Positions 50,641-59,710 are shown, counted from the stretch's first letter. The stretch is 64,000 nt of DNA from Saprospiraceae bacterium (GCA_021739645.1 JAIPBL010000001.1:62001-126000); one strand, 5' to 3'. Notes: generated by a model not told the origin, from the letters alone. Translations and numbers: made by a program.

Positions 50641-52965
50641 CTATGGCTTAATCTTCGCCCGCTGCATCGGGTTTTTCACTTCTTCTTCCTTGCTCTTTTC
50701 ATAAACCTGAAACAACGTCGGCTTTGCTGGTATCGGCTTTGTGTTGTTCTTTTCGTCAATGTCTGCTGTCTCCCGGAAGGGGTCCAGTCGGAGCGACTTC
50801 ACCTGCTTGTCCTTCACAAAAACCTTGGTGACCTTGTTCTCGTCCTTTCGCCAGATTTCGGCAGGGATGCGCTCAATTTCCGTGGTGCCGTCGGCAAAGG
50901 TCCATTCCAAAATGATGGGCATCACCATGCCTCCCTTGTTGCTGAACCGCAGTTCGTAATAGTTTTTGTTGCCAAATTTATCCTGCTTCTCCTTTTTGCT
51001 AAACACTTCATCATACATCACGGTCGTTGTTTTTTGCACCGAGTCGGCGGTTTCCCATGGACGATAAGTGGTGTAGAAATCCACTAAATCAGGGTCGGCC
51101 TCCACTGAGAACTGCATTCCGCTCTCCCGGTTCCGGATTTTGGAAATATCCTGAAAAGGCTTTTCGACCTTGTTCGTGTTGACAATTTCTTTCGGCTTTG
51201 GGTTGTTTTCCATGTCCACTTTCAGCCAAGCGATGCTGTCCAAAGAAATGTCCACCGGCTCGATTTCATAGAACCAGCCCCGCCAAAACCAGTCGAGGTC
51301 AACGCCGCTGGCATCCTCCATCGTGCGGAAAAAGTCGGCAGGAGATGGGTGCTTGAAAGCCCACCGTTGGCAGTATTCCTTGAAGGCCGCATCGAAAAGC
51401 TCCCGGCCCATAATGGTCTCCCGCAGGATGGTAAGCCCGGCGGCAGGCTTTGCGTAGGCATTCATCCCAAACTCCACGATGTTGTCGCTATTGGTCATGA
51501 TGGGCTCCAGTTCGTCAGGGTTTGACTTCATGTACGGCACGATGGTCGGCGCTGGACCACGCCGCAAATTCCAATTATTGTCAAATTCAGCTTGCGCCAG
51601 GGTCTGGATGAAAGTATTCAGCCCCTCATCCATCCACGACCATTGGCGCTCGTCGGAGTTGATGATCATGGGGAAATAGTTGTGCCCCACCTCATGGATG
51701 ATGACCCCGATAGCGCCGAGCTTGTTGCCTTCCGTATAGGTTCCGTCCTCCTCAGCCCGCCCGAAATTGAAGCAAATCATGGGGTATTCCATGCCGTTGT
51801 CCGCCTCCACGCTGATGGCAATGGGGTATGGGTACGGAATGGAATATTGCGAGTAGGTCTTGAGCGTATGCGCCACCGCACGGGTCGAGTAGCGGCTGTA
51901 AATCGGGTAGGCTTCCTTGCCGTAGTAGCTCATGCACATGGCTTTTTGGCCGTTTTCGTTGAAATGCGGCATGGCGTCCCAAACGAACTTCCGGCTGGCG
52001 CCCCAGGCGAAGTCCCGCACGTTTTCGGCCTTGTAATGCCAGGTTTTCTGCTTTTTACTGTGCCTGCTTTTTTCATTTTTAACCGCCTCGTCCAGTGTCA
52101 CGATTTCCACGGGGGCACCAGCGGTCTGTGCTTTTTTCCAGCGGTCGAATTGGGCTTTGGTCAAAAGCTGTTCATAGTTCTGGCATTCGCCCGTTGAGCC
52201 GACCACGTAGTCGTCTGGCAGGGTCATTTTTACCTCAAAATCACCGAAGGTAAGGGCAAACTCTCCGCGCCCAGTGAACTGTTTGTTCTGCCAACCCGTC
52301 ACATCGCTGTACACACACAGCCTGGGATACCATTGGCTGATGGTAAAAATGTAGTTGTCGTCCTTTTCAAAATACTCGTAGCCGCCCCGTCCCCAGGGGC
52401 CTTTGATGCGATTGACGAGCTTGTAGTTCCACTTCACGTTGAAGCTGAAGTCCTCGCCGGGCAAGAGTTTTTTTGGCAAATTCACCTTCATCATCGTCTG
52501 GTTGATGACGTAATCCAGCGGCTTGCCGCTTTCATCGGTTATCGCCTCAATGTTGTGGCCGTATTGCGTCAGGTCTTTCCACTGCTCCATCATGTACAGC
52601 GCCCGTTCGTCCATCACTTCCTCCATGTTGCTGCCGTTGAAGTGGTGCATATCGTTGTGGCCCACGTGCTGGTTTTCGTCGAGCTGTAGCCAGAGATAGC
52701 CGAGCTTGTGCGGCGAATCGTTGTGGTAAGTGATGGTCTCCACCCCGTGCAGCCGTTGGTCGTCCACATCGAGGGTGCAGTCAATTTTGTAATCGCAACG
52801 CTGCTGCCAATATTCAGGGCCAGGGGCACCATCCACGCCACGGTAGGGCGTCGGGTCGGGCAGTATGTTTTCGAGTTGCTCGAATTTGTTGCCGTGGTTG
52901 GATTTTACTTGAGCGGTGAGTGAGGTTGAGAGGAGTAAAAATGTGAGTAGTGAAAGGTATTTCAT
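50641..52965 (-). CDS. Secreted M1-family metallopeptidase (copy 1, 774 aa)
   Basis: Signal peptide MKYLSLLTFLLLSTSLTAQ. The catalytic zinc site is HEVGH (424-428) with the third ligand Glu447, 18 residues after H428, in the HEXXH-x18-E arrangement of M1 aminopeptidases. The GAMEN motif is represented by NGMEYP (near 390-395). The protein ends with a beta-sandwich region. It is probably periplasmic or surface-bound and degrades peptides. It is the nearest relative of the gene at 54190-56580, with the HupE and DUF6702 genes between them. Confidence 0.93.
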   Translation of the reverse strand: MKYLSLLTFLLLSTSLTAQVKSNHGNKFEQLENILPDPTPYRGVDGAPGPEYWQQRCDYKIDCTLDVDDQRLHGVETITYHNDSPHKLGYLWLQLDENQHVGHNDMHHFNGSNMEEVMDERALYMMEQWKDLTQYGHNIEAITDESGKPLDYVINQTMMKVNLPKKLLPGEDFSFNVKWNYKLVNRIKGPWGRGGYEYFEKDDNYIFTISQWYPRLCVYSDVTGWQNKQFTGRGEFALTFGDFEVKMTLPDDYVVGSTGECQNYEQLLTKAQFDRWKKAQTAGAPVEIVTLDEAVKNEKSRHSKKQKTWHYKAENVRDFAWGASRKFVWDAMPHFNENGQKAMCMSYYGKEAYPIYSRYSTRAVAHTLKTYSQYSIPYPYPIAISVEADNGMEYPMICFNFGRAEEDGTYTEGNKLGAIGVIIHEVGHNYFPMIINSDERQWSWMDEGLNTFIQTLAQAEFDNNWNLRRGPAPTIVPYMKSNPDELEPIMTNSDNIVEFGMNAYAKPAAGLTILRETIMGRELFDAAFKEYCQRWAFKHPSPADFFRTMEDASGVDLDWFWRGWFYEIEPVDISLDSIAWLKVDMENNPKPKEIVNTNKVEKPFQDISKIRNRESGMQFSVEADPDLVDFYTTYRPWETADSVQKTTTVMYDEVFSKKEKQDKFGNKNYYELRFSNKGGMVMPIILEWTFADGTTEIERIPAEIWRKDENKVTKVFVKDKQVKSLRLDPFRETADIDEKNNTKPIPAKPTLFQVYEKSKEEEVKNPMQRAKIKP

Positions 52966-52988
52966 TGAAAATATTTTGAAAAATTAGC

Positions 52989-53468
52989 TTAAAAAGAAAA
53001 CGCTCCATCTGTGGTGCTTGCGTTCAGCAGCTTCGTTTCACGACCCTTACCGGGCAGCAGGGCATACACCATGTTGGTCTGCTCCCGAAATTTCTCTACC
53101 AACAGCGAGTTCTTAACGTTGATTTTGGCTATTTTTTGGGTAAAAACAGGCGTGGAAAACGTGGCCAGCACTTGGTCGTTTTTTTGACGAATAGACTGGA
53201 AAGTGAGTGCCTGCTTGCTGCCATTCACGCTCAGCTCAAAATGTTTCAAGACATAGTCGCCAATGGATTGGGACGCTGGTAATGGAGCGGAAGGATTGCC
53301 GGTGAGCGTAGCCGTCAAGTCGTCGGTGAAGAGGTAAACCTTCACCTCAAATGCCTTTGTATCCGATGAAAAAACGACCTCAGTGACGCTCATTTTGAAG
53401 TCGTGGTCAGCAGCGGCGGGCTTGCCGAAGGCCATAAAAAAAGCCAACAACAATTTTATTATCAACAT
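52989..53468 (-). CDS. DUF6702 family protein
   Basis: A 159-residue protein: a signal-like start (MLIIKLLLAFFMAFGKPAAADHDFKMS) and the body KMSVTEVVFSSDTKAFEVKVYLFTDDLTATL, the DUF6702 signature. It is likely periplasmic. DUF6702 genes are regularly next to HupE and M1 peptidase genes in Bacteroidota, and here it starts 1 bp from the HupE stop codon and ends 23 bp before the M1 start. The function is unknown. Confidence 0.85.
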   Translation of the reverse strand: MLIIKLLLAFFMAFGKPAAADHDFKMSVTEVVFSSDTKAFEVKVYLFTDDLTATLTGNPSAPLPASQSIGDYVLKHFELSVNGSKQALTFQSIRQKNDQVLATFSTPVFTQKIAKINVKNSLLVEKFREQTNMVYALLPGKGRETKLLNASTTDGAFSF

Positions 53469-53469
53469 T

Positions 53470-54099
53470 TTAGCTTAAAATATTTTGCAAAATCAACACC
53501 AACGCACCGCCCGCACCCAGCCCCGAAACATACAAATTCCAGTCCCGATGCTGTATTTTGAGCCATTGCGCCAGCAAAAAATAAAACCCAAAAAACACGC
53601 CCACTATCATCATTTGCCCCACCTCAATGCCGACGTTGAAAGCGAAAAGTGGCTCGACGATATTGCCCGCCTCGCCCATCAAGGCCGTAAAATAATTGGC
53701 GAAGCCCATGCCGTGGATTAACCCAAAAAACAACGCCAACAAGTAGTTCGTTGACACGGAGCGGGAAAAAGTGCCGCTTGGTGCCGGGCTTTCCAATCCC
53801 TCCTGTGTCAGGCTTAGAAATCCCTTCTTTGCCCAAATGTTGTGGACGCTCGTTAATACGATGGTCACCGGTATCAGGAACTCCACCAAATCCTTTGGCA
53901 CGTTCAGGATGTGGAAGCCTGCCAGCAGCAGCGTCAGCGAGTGGCCGATGGTGAATGCGGTGATGAGCACCAGCAGCTTCCGCCAATCCGTCCAACGGTA
54001 AACGGCGCAGAGCGTCACCACGAACAGCAGGTGGTCGAACGCCTTCGGGTCGGCGATGTGGTGGAACCCTAGTTGGAGGAAGCTGAGGAATTCGCTCAT
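53470..54099 (-). CDS. HupE/UreJ-family membrane protein
   Basis: From the ATG at 54099 (MSEFLSFLQLGFHHIADPKAFDHLLFVVTLCA) the product is 209 residues. An ATG at 54168 lies inside a hairpin and is unlikely. It has six to seven membrane segments, including HHIADPKAFDHLLF with conserved His residues, FTIGHSLTLLLAG and FGLIHGMGFAN. HupE proteins are nickel or cobalt permease-like; this branch occurs without hydrogenase or urease genes, so metal transport is only a family-level suggestion. Confidence 0.87.
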   Translation of the reverse strand: MSEFLSFLQLGFHHIADPKAFDHLLFVVTLCAVYRWTDWRKLLVLITAFTIGHSLTLLLAGFHILNVPKDLVEFLIPVTIVLTSVHNIWAKKGFLSLTQEGLESPAPSGTFSRSVSTNYLLALFFGLIHGMGFANYFTALMGEAGNIVEPLFAFNVGIEVGQMMIVGVFFGFYFLLAQWLKIQHRDWNLYVSGLGAGGALVLILQNILS

Positions 54100-54113
54100 T
54101 TTGGTGACTAATA

Positions 54114-54183
54114 ATTGGTGACTGGTGATTGGTGATTGGGAAGTCCCGAGGTTCCTCCCAATCACCAATCACCAGTCACCAAT
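54114..54183. repeat. Inverted repeat with perfect 28-bp arms
   Basis: Arms 54114-54141 and 54156-54183 are perfectly complementary around a 14-bp loop and are built from ATTGGTGA-type units. It lies in the 90-bp junction between the copy-2 M1 peptidase stop codon and the HupE start codon. Confidence 0.95.
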
Positions 54184-54189
54184 CACTAA

Positions 54190-56580
54190 CTAAGGCTTCA
54201 GCGTCTTCCGCTTCTTCGCCTTCTGCATCATGTTTTCGCCTTGCTCGAACTTGTGCTTTTTATAAACCATGAACAGTTTCGGCTCGGTCGGCATTGGGCG
54301 GGTGTTGTTCGACTCGTCCACGTCTGCCGTTTCCCGCCAAGGGTCGAGTTTGACGGATTTCACCTCTTTTTCTTTGACAAATACCTGCGTGAATTTCTGC
54401 TCGTTCTTTCGCCAAATTTCAACGGGAATACGCTCGATTTCTTTCGTGCCGTCGGCAAAAGTCCATTCCAAAATCACGGGCGTTACCAGTCCGCCTTTGT
54501 TGCTGAACCGCAATTCATAGTAGTTTTTGTCACCAAAAAGTTTCTTTTTTTCTTTTTTGGAATAGGTCTCATCGAACTGTTTCATCGAGCTCGTTGACAC
54601 GCTATCCGCTGTCTCCCAAGGTTTGTTGAAAGTGTAAAAATCCTGCAACGAAGTGTCTTTTTCCACTGGGAACTGGTGGCCCTCCTCCCGGTAGCGTGCT
54701 TTCGACAGCGTCTCGAAAGGCTTCTCCTCCTTGTTTGGGAAAGTTCTTTCCTTCGGCTCAGGGTCGTTCTCCAAGTCCACTTTCAGCCACTCGATGCTGT
54801 CCATTGACACGTCCACCTTCTCGATGCCATAGAACCAGCCCCGCCAAAACCAGTCAAGGTCCATACCGCTGGCGTCTTCCATTGTTCGGAAAAAGTCGGC
54901 AGGTGTCGGGTGCTTGAAAGCCCAGCGGCGGCAGTATTCTTTGAATGCGTAGTCAAATTGCTCCCGGCCCATCACCGTTTCCCGAAGGACATTGAGTGCC
55001 GTGGCGGGCTTGGCGTAAGCGTTTGCGAAGTAGTTGACGATGTTCTCCGAGTTGGTCATGATGGGCTCCAACTGGTCGGGGTCTTGGTTCATGTACCAAG
55101 TTATTTGGTGGGGCGGACCTTCCCCAGAGTCGTAGTTGTTGTCCCATTCTTGTTCCGCAATGAACTGCATGAACGTGTTTATACCCTCGTCGAACCACGC
55201 CCATTGCCGCTCGTCCGAGTTGATAATCATGGGAAAATAATTGTGCCCCACTTCGTGGAAAATGACCGTCAGTGCTGAGTTTTTGGTTCCTTCGGAATAG
55301 GTGCCATCCTCCTCCGCACGGCCCGGGTTGAAGCAAATCATGGGGTATTCCATGCCGTTTTGCGCCTCCACGCTGATGGCCGTCGGGTAAGGGTACGGGA
55401 TGGCAAACTTGCCGTAGGTGTTGATGGTGTGCGCCACCGCCTTGGTCGAGTAGCGGCGGTAAATCGGGTAGGCTTCCTTCGGGTAATAGCTCATGCACAT
55501 CACTGGCTTGCCGTCCTGGTTTTTCACCGACATGGCATCCCAGATAAAACGGCGGCAGGCCGTCCAGGCGAAGTCACGCACGTTTTCGGCTTTGTAGTGC
55601 CAGGTTTTCAGGTCTTTTGACTTCTTCTTTTTCTCCAATTTGTTCGCCTCGTCGAGTGTCACTATTTCCACCGGTTCGCTGCTGGCCTGCGCCTTTTTCC
55701 AGTGCTGGAGCTGCTCCGGGGTCAGCATCTGCTCGTAATTCTGGCAAACACCGGTGCCTCCCACCGTGTAATCAGCAGGCAGGGTCATTTTCACGTCGTA
55801 GTTGCCGAAGTTGAGCGCAAACTCGCCAGTGCCAGTAAATTGGTCACTCTGCCAGCCCTCGAAGTCGCTAAAAACGCACATCCGAGGAAACCACTGCGTG
55901 ATGGTGAAAAGGTAGTTCTCGTCCTTTTCAAAATACTCGTAGCCGCCTCGGCCAAAAGTAATGTTCTCGATGCGGTCAATCAGCACATAGCTCCATTCGA
56001 TATTGAACTCAAATTTCTGGCCGGGGGCCAATGGCTGCGGCAGTTCCACCCGCATCACCGTGTTATCAATAAAATGCTTGAGCGGCTTGCCAGCGTTGTC
56101 TGTCACAGCCTTGATTCGGTGGCCGTAGTCCTCGAAATACGTCCAAGATTCTAGCATTTTCATGGCATTTTCGTTCATGTTTTTGCCGATGTCGTGTGGG
56201 TGAGCATGGTGCAGGTCGTTATCAGCGGCGTGCTGGTTTTCGTCGAGCTGGAGCCAGAGATAGCGCAGCGTTTGCGGTGAATTGTTGTGGTAGGTAAGGT
56301 GCTCCTTGCCCGTCAATTGCCGCTTTTCTGGGTCGAGGGTCGCCTCGATTTGGTAGTCGCAGCGCTGCTGCCAGTAGGCTGGGCCGGGCGAGCCGTCGGC
56401 GGTGCGGTAGTCGTTGGGGCTGGGTAGGGCCGTGCCAAGTTGTTCGAAAGCAAAGCCGTGGTTGCTGCGTTTTGGGGTTTGTTCAGAGGCTTTTTCTTTT
56501 TCTTGCGCAAAAACGCTGGTTGCCGCTAGGCACAGAAACAAAGTGAAAAATTGGCCAAACTTGCTAAATTTCAAGTTCAT
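54190..56580 (-). CDS. Secreted M1-family metallopeptidase (copy 2, 796 aa)
   Basis: Signal peptide MNLKFSKFGQFFTLFLCLAATSVFAQ. It is colinear with the 774-residue paralogue over nearly the whole length: SNHGFAFEQLGTALPSPNDYRTADGSPGPAYWQQRCDY, then VIFHEVGHNYFPMIINSDERQWAWFDEG with HEVGH and the downstream Glu. The GAMEN-like NGMEYP motif is present. Loop regions and C-terminal parts have diverged, indicating an old tandem duplication in which the two copies may differ in substrate. It is the first gene of the M1-HupE-DUF6702-M1 group. Confidence 0.93.
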   Translation of the reverse strand: MNLKFSKFGQFFTLFLCLAATSVFAQEKEKASEQTPKRSNHGFAFEQLGTALPSPNDYRTADGSPGPAYWQQRCDYQIEATLDPEKRQLTGKEHLTYHNNSPQTLRYLWLQLDENQHAADNDLHHAHPHDIGKNMNENAMKMLESWTYFEDYGHRIKAVTDNAGKPLKHFIDNTVMRVELPQPLAPGQKFEFNIEWSYVLIDRIENITFGRGGYEYFEKDENYLFTITQWFPRMCVFSDFEGWQSDQFTGTGEFALNFGNYDVKMTLPADYTVGGTGVCQNYEQMLTPEQLQHWKKAQASSEPVEIVTLDEANKLEKKKKSKDLKTWHYKAENVRDFAWTACRRFIWDAMSVKNQDGKPVMCMSYYPKEAYPIYRRYSTKAVAHTINTYGKFAIPYPYPTAISVEAQNGMEYPMICFNPGRAEEDGTYSEGTKNSALTVIFHEVGHNYFPMIINSDERQWAWFDEGINTFMQFIAEQEWDNNYDSGEGPPHQITWYMNQDPDQLEPIMTNSENIVNYFANAYAKPATALNVLRETVMGREQFDYAFKEYCRRWAFKHPTPADFFRTMEDASGMDLDWFWRGWFYGIEKVDVSMDSIEWLKVDLENDPEPKERTFPNKEEKPFETLSKARYREEGHQFPVEKDTSLQDFYTFNKPWETADSVSTSSMKQFDETYSKKEKKKLFGDKNYYELRFSNKGGLVTPVILEWTFADGTKEIERIPVEIWRKNEQKFTQVFVKEKEVKSVKLDPWRETADVDESNNTRPMPTEPKLFMVYKKHKFEQGENMMQKAKKRKTLKP

Positions 56581-56713
56581 GATTTCAAGTTGATTAGTGA
56601 GAAAAAAGTTTGCGAAGGTAAAGACGGGGAATGAAACAGAAGGATGCAGGAACGATTAATTGAATCGCAATTTGGGTTTGCAATTTTGCAGACATGAAAC
56701 GGGGGATATTTGC

Positions 56714-56762
56714 AAAAAAAAAATGCTCCAAAATGGGCTGGGCCATATTGGAGCATTTTTTT
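56714..56762. terminator. Terminator after the DUF1573 gene
   Basis: AAAAAATGCTCCAA pairs with TTGGAGCATTTTTT around a GGGCTGGGCCA-type loop, giving a stem with A/T runs at both ends. It is 13 bp beyond the stop codon of the leftward DUF1573 gene and works as a rho-independent terminator in that direction. Confidence 0.88.
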
Positions 56763-56775
56763 CCTACTCAATTTC

Positions 56776-57507
56776 TTACTTCCCTACCACAAAAGGAACG
56801 CTGAACCGTTCGGCATCGCCCACTTTCAGGGATAGCCAGTAGGTGCCTGCTGCGAATGACCGGGCATCCATCTGCAATTGGCCTTCCCATGCAGAAACTT
56901 CCTTTTTGTCCACCAACTGGCCCGTGCCGTTGTAAACCTCAACGCTGGTAGCTAAGCCATCAGCATCTGCAACCTTCAACCAAAAGTCGTCGATGGTCGG
57001 GTTGGGGTAAACACTTGCCTCGTATGTTGCCTTCTTCACTGGAAATTTTACCGCTGGTCGAGCACTTTTTGGGGTATTTTCAACCACCGTTGGCGGGTCG
57101 CCAATCACCTCGCCTTTGATGTAGAAAATGGACTGGGCTGGATCGGTATTGGCGGTAATGGTCACTTGTTTGGTCTGTGGCCCTGACTTGCCCTTCGAGT
57201 CGAACTCCACGACGATGGCGCCTGTGCCGCCCGGTGGGATGGGTTCTTTTGGCCAGCTCGGCACGGTGCAGCCGCAGCTCCCCTTGGCGTTGGTGAGCAC
57301 AAGCGGCTCGTTGCCTGAGTTGGTGAAACGGTAGATGTGCTGGACGATGTCGCCTGCTTCCACTTGACCAAAGTTGTATTCCTTTTCGTCGAAGCTAATG
57401 GTGGTGGTGGGCAAGTCCAAGTTAATTTCAGTGGAAAAATCTTGGGAATAACCGATGCCTGTCATCAGCAAAGCCAATGCGCTGGAGAGAATCAATTGTC
57501 TTTTCAT
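56776..57507 (-). CDS. Secreted DUF1573-domain protein with T9SS sorting domain
   Basis: From the ATG at 57507 the product is 243 residues. It has a signal peptide (MKRQLILSSALALLMTGIGYSQ), a DUF1573 domain at about 35-145 (YNFGQVEAGDIVQHIYRFTNSGNEPLVLTNAKGSCGC, NTDPAQSIFYIKG) and a C-terminal T9SS type A sorting domain (YEASVYPNPTIDDFWLK). An ATG at 57561 is less likely because the extra 18 residues precede the signal. DUF1573 resembles ASPM-SPD-2-Hydin beta domains and is frequent in secreted Bacteroidota proteins. The role is unknown; surface display is likely. Confidence 0.88.
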   Translation of the reverse strand: MKRQLILSSALALLMTGIGYSQDFSTEINLDLPTTTISFDEKEYNFGQVEAGDIVQHIYRFTNSGNEPLVLTNAKGSCGCTVPSWPKEPIPPGGTGAIVVEFDSKGKSGPQTKQVTITANTDPAQSIFYIKGEVIGDPPTVVENTPKSARPAVKFPVKKATYEASVYPNPTIDDFWLKVADADGLATSVEVYNGTGQLVDKKEVSAWEGQLQMDARSFAAGTYWLSLKVGDAERFSVPFVVGK

Positions 57508-57692
57508 GTGATTTGAATTTAGATGAAGAATGGTTTGTGAAAGTATAATGTCCTGTCCCAACTAAGTAACAGGTTTATTGATGCTGCAAACCTACATCGT
57601 GGCGTGTTTAACTGAATTTGCGTTTGAGTAAGTGTAGGTAAATGGTGAGTATGCGTTATTGTGCAACCAAATTCCGCTCTCGCTGTTACCCG

Positions 57693-58070
57693 ATGATGCA
57701 AATTCTACTACTTATTTCGGCTGGCTTATTGGGCATCACTGGCTTGGCCCATTCTTACCTTGGCGAGCGCTATATCCTCATCCGACTGTTCAAAAGCGAC
57801 AGCCTGCCTAAGCTTTTCGGCAGCGATGATTTCACCCGCCGCACCCTGAGATTTGCATGGCATATCACGACCATTGCCTGTTGGGGATTTGCGGCCATAT
57901 TGGTACTGATGGCCTCGGCTGCACTCAATTTCCAAAATGTGGCCACGGCCTTGGCAGCAACTTTTTTGCTCTCTGCTGCAACGGCGTTTGTGGGGTCGAA
58001 GGGGAAGCATTTGTCTTGGGTGGTTTTCCTATTTGTGGGGGTCGTGTGTTTGTGGGCAGCGATTGTTTGA
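57693..58070 (+). CDS. Small membrane protein (125 aa)
   Basis: From the MMQ start at 57693 the product is 125 residues with four hydrophobic segments (QILLLISAGLLGITGLAHS, TIACWGFAAILVLMASAAL, ALAATFLLSAATAF and WVVFLFVGVVCLWAAIV). Between the first two is a soluble loop, RYILIRLFKSDSLPKLFGSDDFTRRTLRFAWH. An upstream ATG at 57642 gives a basic leader and is less likely. No family was named; similar 4-TM proteins are widespread. Confidence 0.7.
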   Translation: MMQILLLISAGLLGITGLAHSYLGERYILIRLFKSDSLPKLFGSDDFTRRTLRFAWHITTIACWGFAAILVLMASAALNFQNVATALAATFLLSAATAFVGSKGKHLSWVVFLFVGVVCLWAAIV

Positions 58071-58075
58071 ATCCC

Positions 58076-58444
58076 TCAATAAAAAATCGTCCGAAGCTCC
58101 GTCGTATGCTGCATTTCACCCATGACCCCATCTATTTCTCCGGTCAGCACCACGTTGTAGCCAACGGAAGATAGTGTGGCAGTCCCAGCCTCCAAATCCA
58201 CCTCAAACAGGAAGGTCACGCTCCTGTCCGCATGGTGTTGCAGGTTCATGCTCACCTTTTCTCCTTGCCTCGCCCAAACCACGTTCTTGGCTTCCCATAG
58301 CCTGTACAGGTGCATGATGATGTCATTGCTGCGGTTGTCATAAAGAAAGGGGGAGTCAATCCAATGCGACTTGTTCACTTCTTCTGAGACGATGTCGAGG
58401 CGGTAGTGGGTGGACGGGGAGGGGTGGGAGGAGGTTGGGTTCAT
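58076..58444 (-). CDS. Hypothetical protein (122 aa)
   Basis: A 122-residue soluble protein with no recognised domain; the region SHWIDSPFLYDNRSNDIIMHLYRLWEAKNVVWARQGEKVSMNLQHHADRSVTFLFEVDLEAG suggests a mixed alpha/beta fold. Its stop codon is 5 bp from that of the convergent 125-residue membrane protein. Composition is typical of the neighbourhood. It is probably real but unassigned. Confidence 0.6.
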   Translation of the reverse strand: MNPTSSHPSPSTHYRLDIVSEEVNKSHWIDSPFLYDNRSNDIIMHLYRLWEAKNVVWARQGEKVSMNLQHHADRSVTFLFEVDLEAGTATLSSVGYNVVLTGEIDGVMGEMQHTTELRTIFY

Positions 58445-58580
58445 TTGAAATGCTTTTGAGCAAAGGTTGCCTTTTGTGATTGAGTGGGTGGGGTTTACTC
58501 AAACTTTGTGCCGTGGGTAGTAACTCCGCAAGTTTCGCTTCGCTAAACTTGCTCGAACTGGGTAAACTGGAACGCATTGA

Positions 58581-58629
58581 TATCAAAACCAAACTCTACC
58601 TGCCCAACCAAAGTCGAACAGGCGAAATC
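58581..58629. repeat. TA-flanking repeat, copy 1
   Basis: A ~48-bp sequence with core CCTGCCCAACCAAAGTCGAA and a short CGCCTG/CAGGCG stem (left arm degenerate in this copy). It lies just beyond the 3' end of the zeta-toxin reading frame. Confidence 0.85.
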
Positions 58630-58636
58630 CCTATTT

Positions 58637-59378
58637 TCACCTCAAATTATCCAAAAAATATTTACTCACCCAACTTGGAATCATGTCATTATGGATAATG
58701 ATGTTCCTATCCGGTGTAAGTTCTGCAATGAGCCGAACCTTTTCGCCAGAATTATCGAATAAAGTAGGAATGGTGAGCAGCCATTGCAGCGGAAGCCAAA
58801 ATTTCAAGGGAACGGTGATACCGCTCTTCGATTTTGATTTCAGGAACAGGATGGCCGCCTTTCGTTATCCTGTTTTGAATTCGTTCCTTGTTGATAGTAG
58901 GATTTTGGGTGCAAACAAAGTAGAGATACGATTTGTAGCCAGCCTCCTTGGCTCGATGAAAAATATCCAGTTTTGAAGGATGCGACATTACCGTTTCAAA
59001 TGAAAAAGTAATCCCTTGCGATAGGTATTCCCAGCGGAGCATTTCAGCTATAAAAGCTGCTTCATAGGAATTGCTTTTGGATGAAATGCTGACCAAAACA
59101 TTTTCTTGCAAACGTAGGTGAATACCCAAGCCACTTTCGCTGGCTTTGACTGCAAAAGGTGATTCAGTTAAGTATTTCTCGAACCTTAATTGAGGAAGTT
59201 GAAGTCCGTAATCATCAAGGTTTAAAAACCCTTTTACCGACAATTTGTCTTGTATCTCGTCAGCATTGATATAATAGCCAATTCGGAATTGTCGCTGTAT
59301 TAGATTATAGACCGCACTTTTACCAGACCCATTTGGCCCAGCAAAAACACGCATTCGTTTATCGGGATTTGACTTCAT
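58637..59378 (-). pseudogene. Zeta-toxin-like kinase with a frameshifted C-terminus
   Basis: A 208-residue frame ends at 58752. It begins with RVFAGPNGSGKSAVYNL (Walker A 14-21) and contains GYYINADEIQ, FSFETVMSHPSKLDI and RIQNRITKGGHPVPEIKIEERYHRSLEIL. The zeta family phosphorylates UDP-N-acetylglucosamine or related targets. After a single extra base near 58760, an overlapping frame continues FDNSGEKVRLIAEL...IHNDMIPSWVSKYFLDN to 58637, which is the normal C-terminal tail of the family. The gene thus carries a one-base frameshift; the truncated protein lacks about 40 residues. Its start overlaps the antitoxin end by 20 bp. Confidence 0.83.
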
Positions 59379-59631
59379 AAACTGTTCCGATTTCTACTTT
59401 AGTTGAAGGAGGTACATTGCCTAAAACTTCACGGCGACCATCTGGGAACTCCTTGATAATCTGGTCATTTTCAACAAAAGTAACTGGCAGACCAAGTGCC
59501 TTTGCTTCCGCAATCGCACGGCGGCCAGTCTCTGCACCGATGTCTTGCAGCGCTTTCACTATCTCTTCGGGAGATAGGTCTTCCAATTCTCGCTCAGGGT
59601 ATAGGTTCCCTTCTCGATTATTGTTTATCAT
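59359..59631 (-). CDS. Antitoxin partner of the zeta-like toxin (90 aa)
   Basis: From the ATG at 59631 the product is 90 residues: MINNNREGNLYPERELEDLSPEEIVKALQDIGAETGRRAIAEAKALGLPVTFVENDQIIKEFPDGRREVLGNVPP. The AKALGLPVTFVENDQIIKEFPDGRREVL segment recurs in small proteins encoded upstream of zeta-like kinases. An ATG at 59691 would extend into the repeat copy 2 and is unlikely. It overlaps the toxin gene, as in many TA operons. Antitoxin identity is inferred from context. Confidence 0.72.
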   Translation of the reverse strand: MINNNREGNLYPERELEDLSPEEIVKALQDIGAETGRRAIAEAKALGLPVTFVENDQIIKEFPDGRREVLGNVPPSTKVEIGTVYEVKSR

Positions 59632-59662
59632 AATTTTCAATTTTGTAAACCAAAGATAGGCG

Positions 59663-59710
59663 TAAAAACCAAATTGCGCCTGCCCAACCAAAGTCGAACA
59701 GGCGCAATCG
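59663..59710. repeat. TA-flanking repeat, copy 2
   Basis: TGCGCCTG...CAGGCGCA around an AACCAAAGTCG loop; the same ~48-bp unit as copies 1 and 3. It lies between the zeta module and the DUF5615 gene. Confidence 0.9.

Noticed and set aside
58577-58762. Short plus-strand frames at the zeta-toxin 3' end
   Set aside because: They overlap the TA repeat and the frameshifted toxin tail, which has the better explanation.
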